Assembly (NCBI GenBank): GCA_003164785.1
Contig: PLUE01000059.1
Location: 1-37,261 of the forward strand
From: Gammaproteobacteria bacterium
GTDB taxonomy: Bacteria; Pseudomonadota; Gammaproteobacteria; Steroidobacterales; Steroidobacteraceae
Length of the DNA: 37,261 bases
Direction of reading: 5' to 3'
Numbering within the stretch: the stretch's first letter is position 1; every line of letters starts with the position of its first letter. Under the pieces are notes generated by a model. That model was not told the DNA's origin. It worked only from the letters and a program-made list of their open reading frames with translations, and searched no databases. Positions 15,972 to 24,996 of this stretch are shown piece after piece. The position numbers and the translations under genes were made by a program.

Positions 15972-16364
15972 TTAACTGCGACTCCAAAGCGTATTCAGCA
16001 CCTTTCCTATGTCGTCATTGGCGACTCGACCCAAGAAGTGACTAAAAACATCGCCGCCCGGCCGGATATTGTGACCATACACTTCAAATAATTCCTGAAT
16101 GCCCTTGTACCCGTAAAACGCGATGTACGACAGGATGCAGCAAGTCCACAGGTCATCCTGCGGGTCATCGGTTCGACTCGCGATGTCGTCAATCCAATAA
16201 CCGAGGTAAGGCCGCAAATCTCGAGGCGCTACCATCCCCGTGCGAATGTAACTCGCAAACGTTTCTATCCCGTCAAAGAAAGCATCATACGCGTCCCTTA
16301 TTGCTGCTTCGGCCCGCGTAAATTCGGCGAGGTCACTGTCAGTAGCCGGACTCGCCAACTGTCG
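15972..16364 (-). pseudogene. 3' fragment of an uncharacterised gene cut by ISKra4
   Basis: The last about 130 residues of a protein remain: AIRDAYDAFFDGIETFASYI, a few residues later DLRPYLGYWIDDIA, and at the end IQELFEVYGHNIRPGG. This resembles C-terminal cytoplasmic tails of uncharacterised bacterial membrane proteins, though I cannot name the family. The 5' part ends exactly at the ISKra4 terminal repeat at 16365 and is not found on the other side, so the gene is truncated. Any start codon upstream lies in the IS. Confidence 0.6.
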
Positions 16365-17884
16365 GGACGTGGAACGATGTTGGGGGTGAAGCACCTTACG
16401 CCGCGAGGGCGGACGTGATCGGCGGAGTTGCCCGGAAGCGAGGGAACCATTCCCGAAAGAGTACCTCCAGTCGATGATCGAGGACCGCGCATCGAACCTG
16501 TAGCAGCAAGTGCGCGCCTTCGGCCGACCAACGCATCGGCTGACGTTTTCCCATTCGTTGGTTGACCAGGTGATTCATTCCCGATTCGGCCGGAGCGCTC
16601 GATATCCGAAGCCCGTCGCGCCGCGCTTTGCCGTAGTTCGTCAAATTCTGCTGATTGCTTATGAGATAATCGAACAAATCGATAAGATGTCGGCGAAATC
16701 GCTTCACCCGTTCCGCATGGAACGAAGTAACCGTCGTCGGTACCAGGCCGGTTCCATGGTAACAGTCGCGCATCCGAAGCAAAGCCCCGCGCCATTGTCC
16801 GTTCCACATTTTGTGCCGGAGCCTGGACAACTTACCGAGCGCCTCCACGTCGGGAAACAGCTCGATCATCGAGGGTCCCATCTGTTCGATATGACGAAGC
16901 CGCATGCTTACGTGGAACCAATCCAAGATCGTGCGGGGAGTCTGCGGTATCACACGCCGTACGATGCCGCCCAGCCCATCAGCGCCGTCTGCGAGCACGG
17001 CTACCATCGAGTTGGAGTTGCAGCCTTGACCCTCAAGAAGGGCTTTCATATGGGAAGAAGCGACCGAATCGCCCGCTATCCAGGCGAAATGGGAGCCTAA
17101 CTGCCCATCTCTGTCGATGCGGCCCGCGATGACGTGAAGTTGTCGATTCCAGCTGTCTAAACCCGCCCGAATGTATGTCCCGTCAATGGCAACAGTGACT
17201 CGGCGCGCGGGTAAGGCCGGCTCCCGCTGGCACTCCGGCCAATCATATTCATCAGGGTCCAAGGCCCGCTGGTCAAATCGCTCGCCCACCAGCAGCGTAT
17301 GGCGCCGAACCGTCGTGTGCGAGACGCTGCCATTCGGCAAAGGCAGCAACTCGGTCAGCAATTGTGCCGCCCTTCTGTATGGCATGTCGTTTCCAAACTT
17401 TGCGAGGATATACCGTAGTTCGGGAGTGGTACTCGACCTGCTGAGGTGCCGCAGTGGCCATTCGTTTCTGGCATTGCCGCCGCGGCAGGTGCAAAAGATA
17501 AATCGGCGGCACCGTACGCGAACTGCTCCAAAGACCGTCCTGAATTGACGAGGGCGCCGATCTTTGATGTGTTTGCGGCGTCCGCAATGAACACAGAGGG
17601 TGTTCGCCGCCTCCAGCATCTCGACTTGGACGGCAATCATACGGGACTGAAGTTCCCGGACGATTTCCTTACCATCCTCCAGAGATAAGCCCAATTCCTC
17701 CCCGCCCATCACGACCCCGGGCCGTGCAATCGTTGCTACGTCGCAGGTTTTTACTACTCGTCCAGCCAACCGCGCTTCGACACGAACGATGAATTCCATG
17801 GCCGCGTCTCCGTGACTTCGAATACCTATAATGCGCCGGATCTACCCCAAGTGTGAATTCCACCCCCAACATCGTTCCACGTCC
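16365..17884 (-). mobile_element. ISKra4-family insertion sequence
   Basis: 1520 bp bounded by perfect 24-bp inverted repeats (16365-16388 and 17861-17884) whose outer ends start GGACGTGGAACGATG. It contains one full-length transposase gene. The flanks show no target duplication, and each flank is a truncated unrelated gene (unknown gene on the left, Tn3 tnpA fragment on the right), so deletion or recombination followed insertion. Confidence 0.9.
16396..17799 (-). CDS. ISKra4-family transposase
   Basis: 467 aa, normal for the family. Near residues 66-85 an N-terminal zinc-binding region has LCVHCGRRKHIKD; a second Cys group follows in FCTCRGGNARNEWP. The DDE core shows VTVAIDGTYIRAG (Asp), AVLADGADGL (Asp) and a later SAPAESGMNHLVNQRM (Glu). 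LDWFHVSMRLRHIEQM is characteristic of this family. It appears intact and is probably active. Confidence 0.9.
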   Translation of the reverse strand: MEFIVRVEARLAGRVVKTCDVATIARPGVVMGGEELGLSLEDGKEIVRELQSRMIAVQVEMLEAANTLCVHCGRRKHIKDRRPRQFRTVFGAVRVRCRRFIFCTCRGGNARNEWPLRHLSRSSTTPELRYILAKFGNDMPYRRAAQLLTELLPLPNGSVSHTTVRRHTLLVGERFDQRALDPDEYDWPECQREPALPARRVTVAIDGTYIRAGLDSWNRQLHVIAGRIDRDGQLGSHFAWIAGDSVASSHMKALLEGQGCNSNSMVAVLADGADGLGGIVRRVIPQTPRTILDWFHVSMRLRHIEQMGPSMIELFPDVEALGKLSRLRHKMWNGQWRGALLRMRDCYHGTGLVPTTVTSFHAERVKRFRRHLIDLFDYLISNQQNLTNYGKARRDGLRISSAPAESGMNHLVNQRMGKRQPMRWSAEGAHLLLQVRCAVLDHRLEVLFREWFPRFRATPPITSALAA

Positions 17885-18480
17885 AAATGACAGGCTTGAA
17901 GGATGCCGACAATCTCGACTCCGAATTCATCCAAAGTGAACTTGGCGAACTCTTGCGGATGGCGGCCTCGATCAATGACGGCTACGGTTCGGCGACATTC
18001 CTCCTCAAGCGGTTTGGTTCGGCTGCGCGGAACTCCAAGCTCCATCGCGCGGGTACGCAGTGGGGTCAATGGTGGGATTCGGTTTACCTGTGTGACTACG
18101 CTGCACAGCCGCCATTTCGTCGCAGCGTGAACCGGATATTGGTCCGCGGGGAATCCGTCCACCAACTCGAGCGCGTCATTCACGACGGTCCCATCCGGGT
18201 CGATCGCGGGCGACGACGAGACGAGAAAGTCATGATCAGCGGCGCTCTGACCCTGCTTACCAATGCCGTCATCGCCTACAACACCTGGAAACTACATCAG
18301 GTGCTGGAACGAAGCCGGGAATCCGGCCGACCGGTTCCGAGCGCCGAAATCCTGGCGCACATCGCCCCCATTGCCTTCCGACACATCAATTTTCAGAGGA
18401 TCTATCGTTTTCCTCTGGAGCGCTATCTGGACCGCCTCCTACCCTCAGTGCCTCAAATGCTGGCCGCCGGAGCGAAATGA
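17885..18480 (+). pseudogene. tnpA: 5'-truncated second copy of Tn3-family tnpA
   Basis: The reading frame matches the last about 190 residues of the TnpA at 2752-5727 with a few substitutions (for example FLLKRFGS for FLLERFGS and FQRIYRF for FQGIYRF). The first about 20 bases after the IS are only weakly alignable. It retains the tail of the catalytic domain only and cannot be functional. The right inverted repeat follows directly. Confidence 0.92.
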
Positions 18481-18529
18481 GTTATCCACAGGAAACCGTT
18501 ACTTTTGGCACGTTTGGGTAAACACCCCC
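18480..18529 (+). repeat. Right inverted repeat of the truncated Tn3 copy, with a DnaA box
   Basis: Identical in layout to 5727-5776: TTATCCACA at 18482-18490 and the outer end ...GGGTAAACACCCCC. It could still serve as a transposase end together with other copies. Confidence 0.9.
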
Positions 18530-18873
18530 AACCTACACTTGATCGTTGGTTCACGTCAGAGACGCTATCGCGCGACCCCTGGGGAGTTCGTTACGCTCGG
18601 GAGCGGATTGAACGCGTGAGTCCCGTCCACTGGGCCGCGGCTTGGCGCGCTCTGGAACGGATGGATTTCTCCGCTCGACTGCCCGAGATCAGGGCTCCGG
18701 CATTCTTGGTTGCGGGCGAATCTGATCCTTCCACGCCGCTCGAAGTGATGCGAAAGCTATCCACTGCGATAGTGGGATCCTCCCTCGACATCATCCCGTC
18801 GGCTTCGCACATTCTCGCCTTGGAAAAGCCTCGTGAAACGGCGAACGTAATCTTACTGCGAGCCGGAGAGTAA
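18530..18873 (+). pseudogene. 3' fragment of an alpha/beta hydrolase (enol-lactonase type)
   Basis: About 115 residues remain, beginning directly at the outer end of the Tn3 repeat. DPWGVRYARERIERVSPVHW, a few residues later the cap-to-core segment, then IRAPAFLVAGESDPSTPLEV (acid residue) and PSASHILALEKP (catalytic His) match the C-terminal half of 3-oxoadipate enol-lactonase-like hydrolases. The nucleophile Ser and N-terminal half are missing. A TTG in the repeat is in frame and would give MARLGKHPQ plus this fragment, but a functional enzyme is not possible. Confidence 0.75.
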
Positions 18874-19231
18874 CCAGATCCGGGGGAGTTAGTCGGCTCT
18901 GGTACATCGGGGGATATTCGAGTACTGCGGGCGCCTTTTGTGCTTCGAGCCTCTCTTCTATGCGAGCGCCATCGCCCATTCGGCTTTGCGCGACCAGCCA
19001 CGGCGCCGATGGCCACGGCCAAACGAGCTTTGGGAGAATACGATCTGTCGGAGGAGAAATTCAAAGACTCGGTCGGAATCAAGCCCCCAAAACTGACCGA
19101 CTAACCGGGGTCGCCGTGGGAGCTGCAGAATTGACAGAAGGCTTGCCCCACAGGCAATTGGCGACATTCCTGTGGGACATTACATACCTCTGTTGGAATT
19201 TAACCGACATCGTGTTCTTCGTCATGGGAAT
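18874..19231. other. Stretch without a supported gene
   Basis: Short open frames exist on both strands (for example ATG at 19009 reading MATAKRALGEYDLSEEKF), but none has a good ribosome site or recognised homology. It lies downstream of the minus-strand MerR-type promoter at 19232-19262, so it may contain the decayed start of its former target. Confidence 0.35.
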
Positions 19232-19262
19232 ATCCTACGAGTTAGAGTCCACTCTAAGTCAA
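19232..19262 (-). promoter_or_regulatory. Orphan MerR-family-type promoter
   Basis: On the minus strand: -35 TTGACT, exactly 19 bp of spacer, then -10 TAGGAT. Across the spacer lies the dyad TTAGAGT-GG-ACTCTAA (19242-19257). The over-long 19-bp spacer with a central dyad is the hallmark of promoters distorted by MerR-family activators. No MerR gene is beside it and no intact gene lies downstream, so it seems to be a remnant. Confidence 0.7.
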
Positions 19263-19371
19263 GGATAGCCTCATCGGCCCGTCGGGGGTCCTACCAACGC
19301 GCCGATGCACGACCGGGCCAGCGAATCCATCAGTTCGATGAGTAAAGCGAACTTCACCGCCACCGCTCCAC

Positions 19372-19515
19372 TATTCGCGTTTAATCTGGGTCCTAGCGGA
19401 TGTTGTCGGGCTTGTTCTCAGTTATTCTGGTCTCATTCTCAATTAATCCGGTCCTGAGCGGCCCGATATTCTCACCGAATCTGGGCCCAAATTCGCGATG
19501 TTGTCGGGTCCTGCG
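19372..19515. repeat. Imperfect repeat cluster resembling an orphan IS21-type end
   Basis: Several 20-30-bp units share the pattern TTCTCA-TTAATCTGGTCC: TTTAATCTGGGTCC, CAGTTATTCTGGTCTC, CAATTAATCCGGTCC and CCGAATCTGGGCCC. GATGTTGTCGGG occurs twice (about 19399 and 19497). Multiple spaced units like this are typical of IS21-family ends, but no transposase or partner end is present, and the sequence differs from the IS21 element at 6-8.7 kb. Confidence 0.5.
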
Positions 19516-19540
19516 ATTTATTGTTTGTGGGCCGCTACAG

Positions 19541-20026
19541 TTAGGGAATCTCGATCGTGCCCCAGCCCGGGTGATCGAAGAGAACTCCGTACCGGTTCAG
19601 GGCCTCAACCAGCCGTTTGGCCCCTTGGCGCGGGGTCTCGGCTGTTCGCCCTTCCATCGCAGCGGCACCCTGCAACACTTCCGCGAGAATGCCGTGCAAC
19701 ACCTCATCCGGCGCGGGGCGGAGGTCGCAATGCGCGATGACCGTGGCCACTTGCCGCTCGGCGGCAGAACCCCAACGCCTGTAGTCAGCGTGGGTAACCG
19801 GTGGATGGCCTGCCACCGCCAGATGATCCTGTGCCAAAACGTGGAGAGGCATCATATATCGGCGGAGGTTATCGTCGGCTGTCCACCGGTGGGCCAGAGG
19901 TGCGCTGGATCTGAATGCATGAACCTTGTTATCAGGCTGCTCCGAATCACGCGCCATCCCCGGCCCGGTCCAGCAGAGTAGGCTCACCCCCATGACAGAA
20001 GTCCAAGTGCCTCTCAGGCGCATCAA
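19541..20026 (-). CDS. DnrO-like periplasmic protein of the NO/denitrification context
   Basis: 161 aa. A signal peptide is visible (MMRLRGTWTSVMGVSLLCW, with likely cleavage after GMA). The mature part is helical: RWTADDNLRRYMMPLHVL, then ADYRRWGSAAERQVATVIAH with a Cys soon after (HCDLRPAPDEVLHGILAE). This layout resembles small periplasmic proteins annotated DnrO next to denitrification genes; the identification is from memory and tentative. It is the last gene of the leftward operon and its ATG overlaps the stop of the FixH-like gene. Function unknown. Confidence 0.6.
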   Translation of the reverse strand: MMRLRGTWTSVMGVSLLCWTGPGMARDSEQPDNKVHAFRSSAPLAHRWTADDNLRRYMMPLHVLAQDHLAVAGHPPVTHADYRRWGSAAERQVATVIAHCDLRPAPDEVLHGILAEVLQGAAAMEGRTAETPRQGAKRLVEALNRYGVLFDHPGWGTIEIP

Positions 20027-20235
20027 GGCCTCTTAACCGGCATCGTCAGAATGACGCCACCGGCAGTGGGCATCGATGCATCGTCAAATCGAACGCCGAG
20101 CACTATCATGAGCACACAACCGGCCATCGAGGCCAAAAAAATGAGTGCCCCCAACCAGAGCACCGGTTGCCGGTACCACTCCCGTCGTACGGAACGACTA
20201 TCGAGGGGCGAGGGTCTGAGTGTGCGACTGTGCAT
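20023..20235 (-). CDS. Small FixH-like membrane protein
   Basis: About 70 aa from the ATG at 20235, inside the end of ccoP; the frame extends nine codons further upstream. The signature REWYRQPVLWLG leads into one transmembrane helix (ALIFLASMAGCVLMIVLGV) and a short tail, as in the short FixH-like proteins found after ccoNOQP. It lacks the periplasmic domain of long FixH. It probably helps cbb3 oxidase assembly, perhaps copper delivery; this role is inferred from context. Confidence 0.6.
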   Translation of the reverse strand: MHSRTLRPSPLDSRSVRREWYRQPVLWLGALIFLASMAGCVLMIVLGVRFDDASMPTAGGVILTMPVKRP

Positions 20236-21109
20236 ATACCCAAGCCGCGATGACGCGTACATCTCGGGGAGGCAGGCGTGACCGCCAAGCCGGCATCACC
20301 CCGCCGTGGCCCTTCCGAATCGTCTCCTCGACCGTCGCGATATCGCCCCCGTAGAGCCAAATCTGGTCAGTCAGGTTTGGGGCGCCAATGAGGGCATTGC
20401 CTTTACCATCGGGGCCATGGCAAGCCGAACAGACGGTGAATAGGGGCTTGCCGGCCGCCGCTTTTGTTGCGTCGTGGGGCGACCTCGAGAGACTCAGGAC
20501 GTAGTTGGCGACATTCTCCACTCCTGATTCACCGAATGCATCGCCGAACGGCGGCATGAGGCCGTGTCGGCCATCCTGGATGCTGGTCATGATGGAGAGC
20601 CCGTCTCCCCCGTACAACCAGTCGTCATCCGTGAGGTTGGGAGCGCCCAGCAGGGGGTTTCCGTGGCCCTCCCGACCATGACAGGCGGCGCAATTGTCGA
20701 TGAACAAACGCTGGCCGATTCCGATCGCTGTAGGGTCACGAGACAAGTCTTCCACGTTCTGCTGCGAATAAGCCTGCATCAGCGGGCCGAGGGTCAACTC
20801 GTTGGTCGCGGTGTCCCGGGCCTCCTCGCCGTGCGAAGTCCAAAGGAAGGTCCCTTGGGAGCGGCCGAAGCCAGGATATAGAACCAAGTAAGTGATGCCG
20901 CAGGCAAACATGCTCGCGGAGAGGATGATCCACCATTTGGGCAGGTTCTTGACGCCTTCCCGGAGCACGCCATGCGCCCAAACATGACCGCTGGTGCCGT
21001 CGGCTTGGGTTGGGATTTTCACTTGGAGCCCCCACACGAACAGGAACAGCGTAATGCCCAGGTTGAAGCAAATGAGAATAATGACCCATCGGGACCAAAA
21101 CGCACTCAT
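20198..21109 (-). CDS. ccoP: cbb3-type cytochrome c oxidase subunit III, dihaem cytochrome c
   Basis: 303 aa. There are two N-terminal membrane helices (WVIILICFNLGITLFLFVW; WWIILSASMFACGITYLVLY), then two cytochrome c domains with CAACH (about residue 138) and CSACH (about residue 227), and axial Met in GLMPPFGD and GVMPAWRS. It passes electrons from soluble cytochromes c to CcoO and CcoN at the periplasmic face. The start overlaps the ccoQ stop. Intact. Confidence 0.95.
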   Translation of the reverse strand: MSAFWSRWVIILICFNLGITLFLFVWGLQVKIPTQADGTSGHVWAHGVLREGVKNLPKWWIILSASMFACGITYLVLYPGFGRSQGTFLWTSHGEEARDTATNELTLGPLMQAYSQQNVEDLSRDPTAIGIGQRLFIDNCAACHGREGHGNPLLGAPNLTDDDWLYGGDGLSIMTSIQDGRHGLMPPFGDAFGESGVENVANYVLSLSRSPHDATKAAAGKPLFTVCSACHGPDGKGNALIGAPNLTDQIWLYGGDIATVEETIRKGHGGVMPAWRSRLPPRDVRVIAAWVYAQSHTQTLAPR

Positions 21110-21261
21110 GATGGATCCTCTGCGTCAGCCATCGGCAATCGCGCCAACGCGTCGAATTTTGGCTGGTGTCGGGAGTTCCAGAGCCACACCCAGGTCGCGA
21201 GGAAGCTCAACAACATGGTGACGATGAAAAAGCCGGCGATCACGCCCCACACCGGGTTCAT
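21106..21261 (-). CDS. ccoQ: cbb3 oxidase small subunit CcoQ
   Basis: 51 aa. Translation begins MNPVWGVIAGFFIVTMLLSF and continues through one transmembrane helix to a charged tail ending ADAEDPS. Size, topology and position between ccoO and ccoP identify it as CcoQ/FixQ, which stabilises the complex. It overlaps both neighbours (ATGA at the ccoO end, TCATGA at the ccoP start), so the four genes are tightly coupled. Confidence 0.85.
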   Translation of the reverse strand: MNPVWGVIAGFFIVTMLLSFLATWVWLWNSRHQPKFDALARLPMADAEDPS

Positions 21262-21920
21262 GGAGCGGGCCCTTCGGCAGGTGCGTCGATCGCCGATGGC
21301 AACGTCGCTTCGTTCAGGATCCCAAGGCCTTGCAGATACGCGATGAGGGCCTGCATTTCGGTGTGTCCCTTGACGGCCGCGGCCGCGCCGGCGATGTCGG
21401 CGTCGCTGTAGGGATCTCCCAGAAATCGCAATACGCGCAATTTCTGTGTGATTTCAACCGGGTCGATCCCGCCTTGAGACAGCCAGGGATAGCCGGGCAT
21501 GTTCGAATCCGGCGAGACGGAACGGGGCGCCTTCAAGTGTAATTCCTGCCACTCGTCACTGTATTTGCCGCCAATCCGGGCGAGATCCGGCCCCGTGCGC
21601 TTCGATCCCCACTGAAAGGGCCGGTCGTACATCGATTCGCTGGCGATTGAATAGGCGCCGTAGCGCTGAGTCTCGGCCCGAAGACTGCGGATCATCTGGG
21701 AATGACAGAGATAGCATCCCTCGCGCACATACACGTCTTTCCCGGCAAGCCGCAGCGCGTCGTAAGGCTTGACCCCTGCCGGGGCCTTGACCGCGTGCGC
21801 GGTGAAATACAGGGGTGTGATTTCCGCCAATCCGCCGAGCGACACCATGATGCCGATCAGGACGCCGAGCAACCCTGCACGTTTTTCGATCGCCTCGAAG
21901 TATTTGTAGCCGCCTGCCAC
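21258..21920 (-). CDS. ccoO: cbb3-type cytochrome c oxidase subunit II, monohaem cytochrome c
   Basis: 220 aa. An N-terminal anchor (LLGVLIGIMVSLGGLAEITP) precedes a cytochrome c domain with CYLCHSQM around residue 70 and an axial Met in SNMPGYPWL. The family signature QWGSKRTGPDLARIGGKYSD is present. It relays electrons to CcoN. It starts about 10 bases after ccoN ends. Confidence 0.95.
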   Translation of the reverse strand: MAGGYKYFEAIEKRAGLLGVLIGIMVSLGGLAEITPLYFTAHAVKAPAGVKPYDALRLAGKDVYVREGCYLCHSQMIRSLRAETQRYGAYSIASESMYDRPFQWGSKRTGPDLARIGGKYSDEWQELHLKAPRSVSPDSNMPGYPWLSQGGIDPVEITQKLRVLRFLGDPYSDADIAGAAAAVKGHTEMQALIAYLQGLGILNEATLPSAIDAPAEGPAP

Positions 21921-21930
21921 GGGGATCTCC

Positions 21931-23397
21931 TTAGGGGGCCGCCGGCAGCGGCGCCGGAACTTGGATCGGAAACGGTTCGGGGATCGGCACCGGAATGGGC
22001 TTGATGAGGTGGGCCCGTGCGTCCGCCGCGGTGTGCCACAAATTCCAGGCCATGACGATCATGCCGCCGAGTACGAGCACGCCACCGAACCATCGCACCG
22101 CATAGAACGGCTTGATCGCATTCAGGCTGTCGATGAAGGGATACTTGAGCGCCCCGTGAGCATCGGTAGCGCGCCACATCAGACCCTCGGTCGCGCCGGC
22201 CGACCACATGGCAATTACATACAGCAGGAGTCCCACCGTATGCATCCAGAAGTGCAGCTCCATCGCGGGCGTCGAGTGCATGGCGGGACGTCCGAGGGCA
22301 CGCGGTGCCATGGCATACAACGACCCGATAGTGATCATGGCGACCCAACCGATGGAGCCGGCATGCACGTGCGCGATGGTCCAGTCCGTGTAGTGCGTGA
22401 GGGAATTCACGGTCTTGATGGCCATCATCGATCCCTCCAACGTGGAGGCTGCGTAGAAGACTAGCGCCAGGACCATGAACTTCGCGGCCGGGTCGGTCTT
22501 GAGCTTGTGCCAGGACCCATTGAACGTCAGCAGTCCGTTGGCCGCCGAGCCCCAGCTGGGCATGAGCAGCACCAGCGAGAACGCCATGCCGACGGACTGG
22601 ACCCAATCGGGCAGCGCCGTGTACATGAGATGGTGTGAACCGGCCCACATGTAGATGGAAATCAATGCCCAGAAATTGACGATCGAAAAGCGGTAGCTCC
22701 ACAAGGGTTGCTGCGCCTGGCGGGGCACGAAGTAATACATCATGCCGAGAAACCCGGCGGTCAGGAAAAAGGCCACGGCGTTGTGCCCATACCACCATTG
22801 CACCATGGCATCCACCGACCCCGAATAGATCGGATAGGACTTCCAGAGGGATACCGGAATGGCGAGGTTGTTGACGATATGGAGCAGGCCGACGGCGATG
22901 ATGAACGCGCCGAAATACCAATTGGCGACATAAATATGCCGAATCCGGCGCCGCGCCAGCGTGGCGAAGAAGACCACGCCGAACGAGACCCAGACGACGG
23001 CGAGCAAAATATCGACGAACCACTCCGGTTCCGCATACTCCTTGCTTTGCGTGATGCCGAGTGGCATCGAAATCATGGCCATCAAAATCACCGCCTGCCA
23101 CCCCCAGAAGGTAAAGTTGGCCAGCCGCGGGAATGCCAACCGGACGTGGCCGGTGCGCTGCACGATGTAGTAGCACGACCCCATCAATGCCGAGCCGCCG
23201 AACGCGAAGATCACCCCGAAGGTGTGATCCGGTCTCAACCGGCTGAAGGTGAGCCAGGGAACGTCGAAATTCAGGCCGGGCCAGGCGAGTTCTGCGGCGA
23301 TGTAGACGCCCACCGACATGCCGACGACGCCCCACACCGCGGCGGCGAGCAGGAACAACCGAACCACGTGGTCGTTGTAGGTCTCAGTATTGGGCAT
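21931..23397 (-). CDS. ccoN: cbb3-type cytochrome c oxidase catalytic subunit I
   Basis: 488 aa from the ATG at 23397 ([10 protein letters not shown]), preferred because GGAAGA lies upstream and the family starts near here; the frame extends 29 codons more. There are about 12 membrane helices. Haem and CuB ligands are in [19 protein letters not shown], the block [18 protein letters not shown] (which holds the expected cross-linked Tyr) and [16 protein letters not shown]. Two positions differ from the common form: Ser for Pro in AGSHHL, and Met for His in HHLMYT. The C-terminus is unusually proline-rich. It reduces O2, and cbb3 enzymes can also reduce NO slowly. Confidence 0.94.
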   Translation of the reverse strand: MPNTETYNDHVVRLFLLAAAVWGVVGMSVGVYIAAELAWPGLNFDVPWLTFSRLRPDHTFGVIFAFGGSALMGSCYYIVQRTGHVRLAFPRLANFTFWGWQAVILMAMISMPLGITQSKEYAEPEWFVDILLAVVWVSFGVVFFATLARRRIRHIYVANWYFGAFIIAVGLLHIVNNLAIPVSLWKSYPIYSGSVDAMVQWWYGHNAVAFFLTAGFLGMMYYFVPRQAQQPLWSYRFSIVNFWALISIYMWAGSHHLMYTALPDWVQSVGMAFSLVLLMPSWGSAANGLLTFNGSWHKLKTDPAAKFMVLALVFYAASTLEGSMMAIKTVNSLTHYTDWTIAHVHAGSIGWVAMITIGSLYAMAPRALGRPAMHSTPAMELHFWMHTVGLLLYVIAMWSAGATEGLMWRATDAHGALKYPFIDSLNAIKPFYAVRWFGGVLVLGGMIVMAWNLWHTAADARAHLIKPIPVPIPEPFPIQVPAPLPAAP

Positions 23398-23480
23398 GGG
23401 GTCGTCTTCCGGACGGTGGGCCGACGTGTTCCACACCCGCATGGAGGCGGACCGCACGCTGCGTCGCGGGACGGCTGTCT

Positions 23481-24980
23481 TCAATTTTCATGTTTTGGGG
23501 TTTCCACCATGTTGGCGAGGGAGATGTTGGCTTCATGCGAGCGCAACATCTCGCCGAGATCGCCGTGAAGCCGGTCGTCCCGGACTCGCGGCAGGAGGTC
23601 ACGCAACTTGCGGACTACCCAACCCTGACCGCGGTTGACATAGGCCACGCGTTCGCGCAGATCGCCGATGGCCATGGCTTTCCCGTAGAAGGCGCCCATC
23701 ATCGGGGAGGGATTTCCACCCAGCGCTTTGACGTGCCCGTGCAAGAGTGCGCACCACCGCGCTTCGTCGCGCTGGATAGCCCTGAAGAGATCCGCGAACG
23801 GCCCATCACCTGCGTCGCGGGCGGACTGGAGCGTGATCCGGGCACCGGCCCGTTCTGCCTCGAGCAGTTCGTTCAAACCTGCGAGCAACTCGTCCTGGCT
23901 GGCAAAACCCATGTAGACATCGCCGGCGTATGGCAGGGCACAGGCCGGGGACCGGAATTCGGGCACTCTTTTCTCATCCTCGTCCTGGGCTCTCGCGACG
24001 GAAGGAATGCCGAGGATTTTCGTGGCCTCACCGACGATGATGTCGAGTCGCTCGGCGGCCGACGGCAGCGTCTTGATCAGCCCGGCGCCTTCGCCGGCAT
24101 ACAGCGCCATTGCCTCGAAATCCCCCGTCATGTTGCGAAGCGGCGAGTCGGTGCTGAACAGATGAATCGGTCTACCCGCCTCCTCGCCGATGACCACCCG
24201 CTCATCGGCAAACGCATCGCCCCGTTCACCTTGCGTGACACTGTTGGGCAACACCCGCACCGCGGCGCCCCGTGGCCAGTTGACGTGAAACACCTCGGTG
24301 TGGACGGTCTCCCCCGGTTTGGCCTCGAGAATGCGTCGCTTGTGGTAATCGTGTGCGAAGGACTCCCGAGTGGCCAAAAACCCGGTGCCGATGACGACCC
24401 CTTGAGCACCCCAGCCGAGCGCGGCGGCCAAACCTGCGCCATTGACGATGCCGCCGGCCGCCAGTATCGGAATGCCAAGACGAGCCACCATAGCGGGTAC
24501 GAGCTCGGCAAGAGGGGTCAAGCCGCGTACATGGCCGCCGGCTTCGATACCTTGGGCGATCGCGATATGCGCGCCCGCCGCCTGCGCCTCCTGCCCTTCA
24601 CGGACCGAGCCCACCTGACACAAGACCAGGCAACCCGCCTCCCGCAACCGGCGCACGACCTCGGGGCGCAGGTCCCAAAAAAGCGTCACGGCTGCAACCC
24701 GCTCGACGATCACCGCCGCAAGCTCGGACATGAGCAGATCGGGATCGGTTGCGGCGGGAATGAGGTTGACCCCGAACTCACGGGTCGTGGCCTCGCGGAC
24801 CGCGGCGATTTCTCCGTGAATGCGCTCCGCGGACTCCCGAACCATGCCGAGGAAGCCGAAGCCGCCGGCCGCGCTGACCGCGGCCACCAGATCGGCCCGG
24901 GCGACGCCGCCCATGCCGGCCAATACCACGGGGACATCGCACCCCAGGAGATCGCACACCGGTGTTCGGAGAGTTGCCAT
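23481..24980 (-). CDS. Nitronate monooxygenase with an added C-terminal helical domain
   Basis: 499 aa from the ATG at 24980 ([12 protein letters not shown]), preceded by GAGCAGGTAG; upstream frame residues lack protein character. Residues 1-350 form the FMN-binding TIM barrel of class I nitronate monooxygenases ([49 protein letters not shown]). The last about 130 residues ([20 protein letters not shown] onward) form a separate helical, ferritin-like domain, probably the type named DUF6306. The barrel oxidises alkyl nitronates; the function of the tail is unknown. It lies between trHb and ccoN in one operon, which suggests a task linked to nitrogen oxides. Confidence 0.85.
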   Translation of the reverse strand: MATLRTPVCDLLGCDVPVVLAGMGGVARADLVAAVSAAGGFGFLGMVRESAERIHGEIAAVREATTREFGVNLIPAATDPDLLMSELAAVIVERVAAVTLFWDLRPEVVRRLREAGCLVLCQVGSVREGQEAQAAGAHIAIAQGIEAGGHVRGLTPLAELVPAMVARLGIPILAAGGIVNGAGLAAALGWGAQGVVIGTGFLATRESFAHDYHKRRILEAKPGETVHTEVFHVNWPRGAAVRVLPNSVTQGERGDAFADERVVIGEEAGRPIHLFSTDSPLRNMTGDFEAMALYAGEGAGLIKTLPSAAERLDIIVGEATKILGIPSVARAQDEDEKRVPEFRSPACALPYAGDVYMGFASQDELLAGLNELLEAERAGARITLQSARDAGDGPFADLFRAIQRDEARWCALLHGHVKALGGNPSPMMGAFYGKAMAIGDLRERVAYVNRGQGWVVRKLRDLLPRVRDDRLHGDLGEMLRSHEANISLANMVETPKHEN

Positions 24981-24996
24981 CACAGTCGCTACCTGC

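Noticed and set aside
21857..23335. 492-codon leftward frame overlapping ccoN in another frame
   Set aside because: Arg/His-rich out-of-frame translation; ccoN fully explains the region.
22708..23568. 286-codon rightward frame opposite ccoN
   Set aside because: Low-complexity Gly/His/Pro/Arg composition typical of antisense to a GC-rich membrane protein gene.
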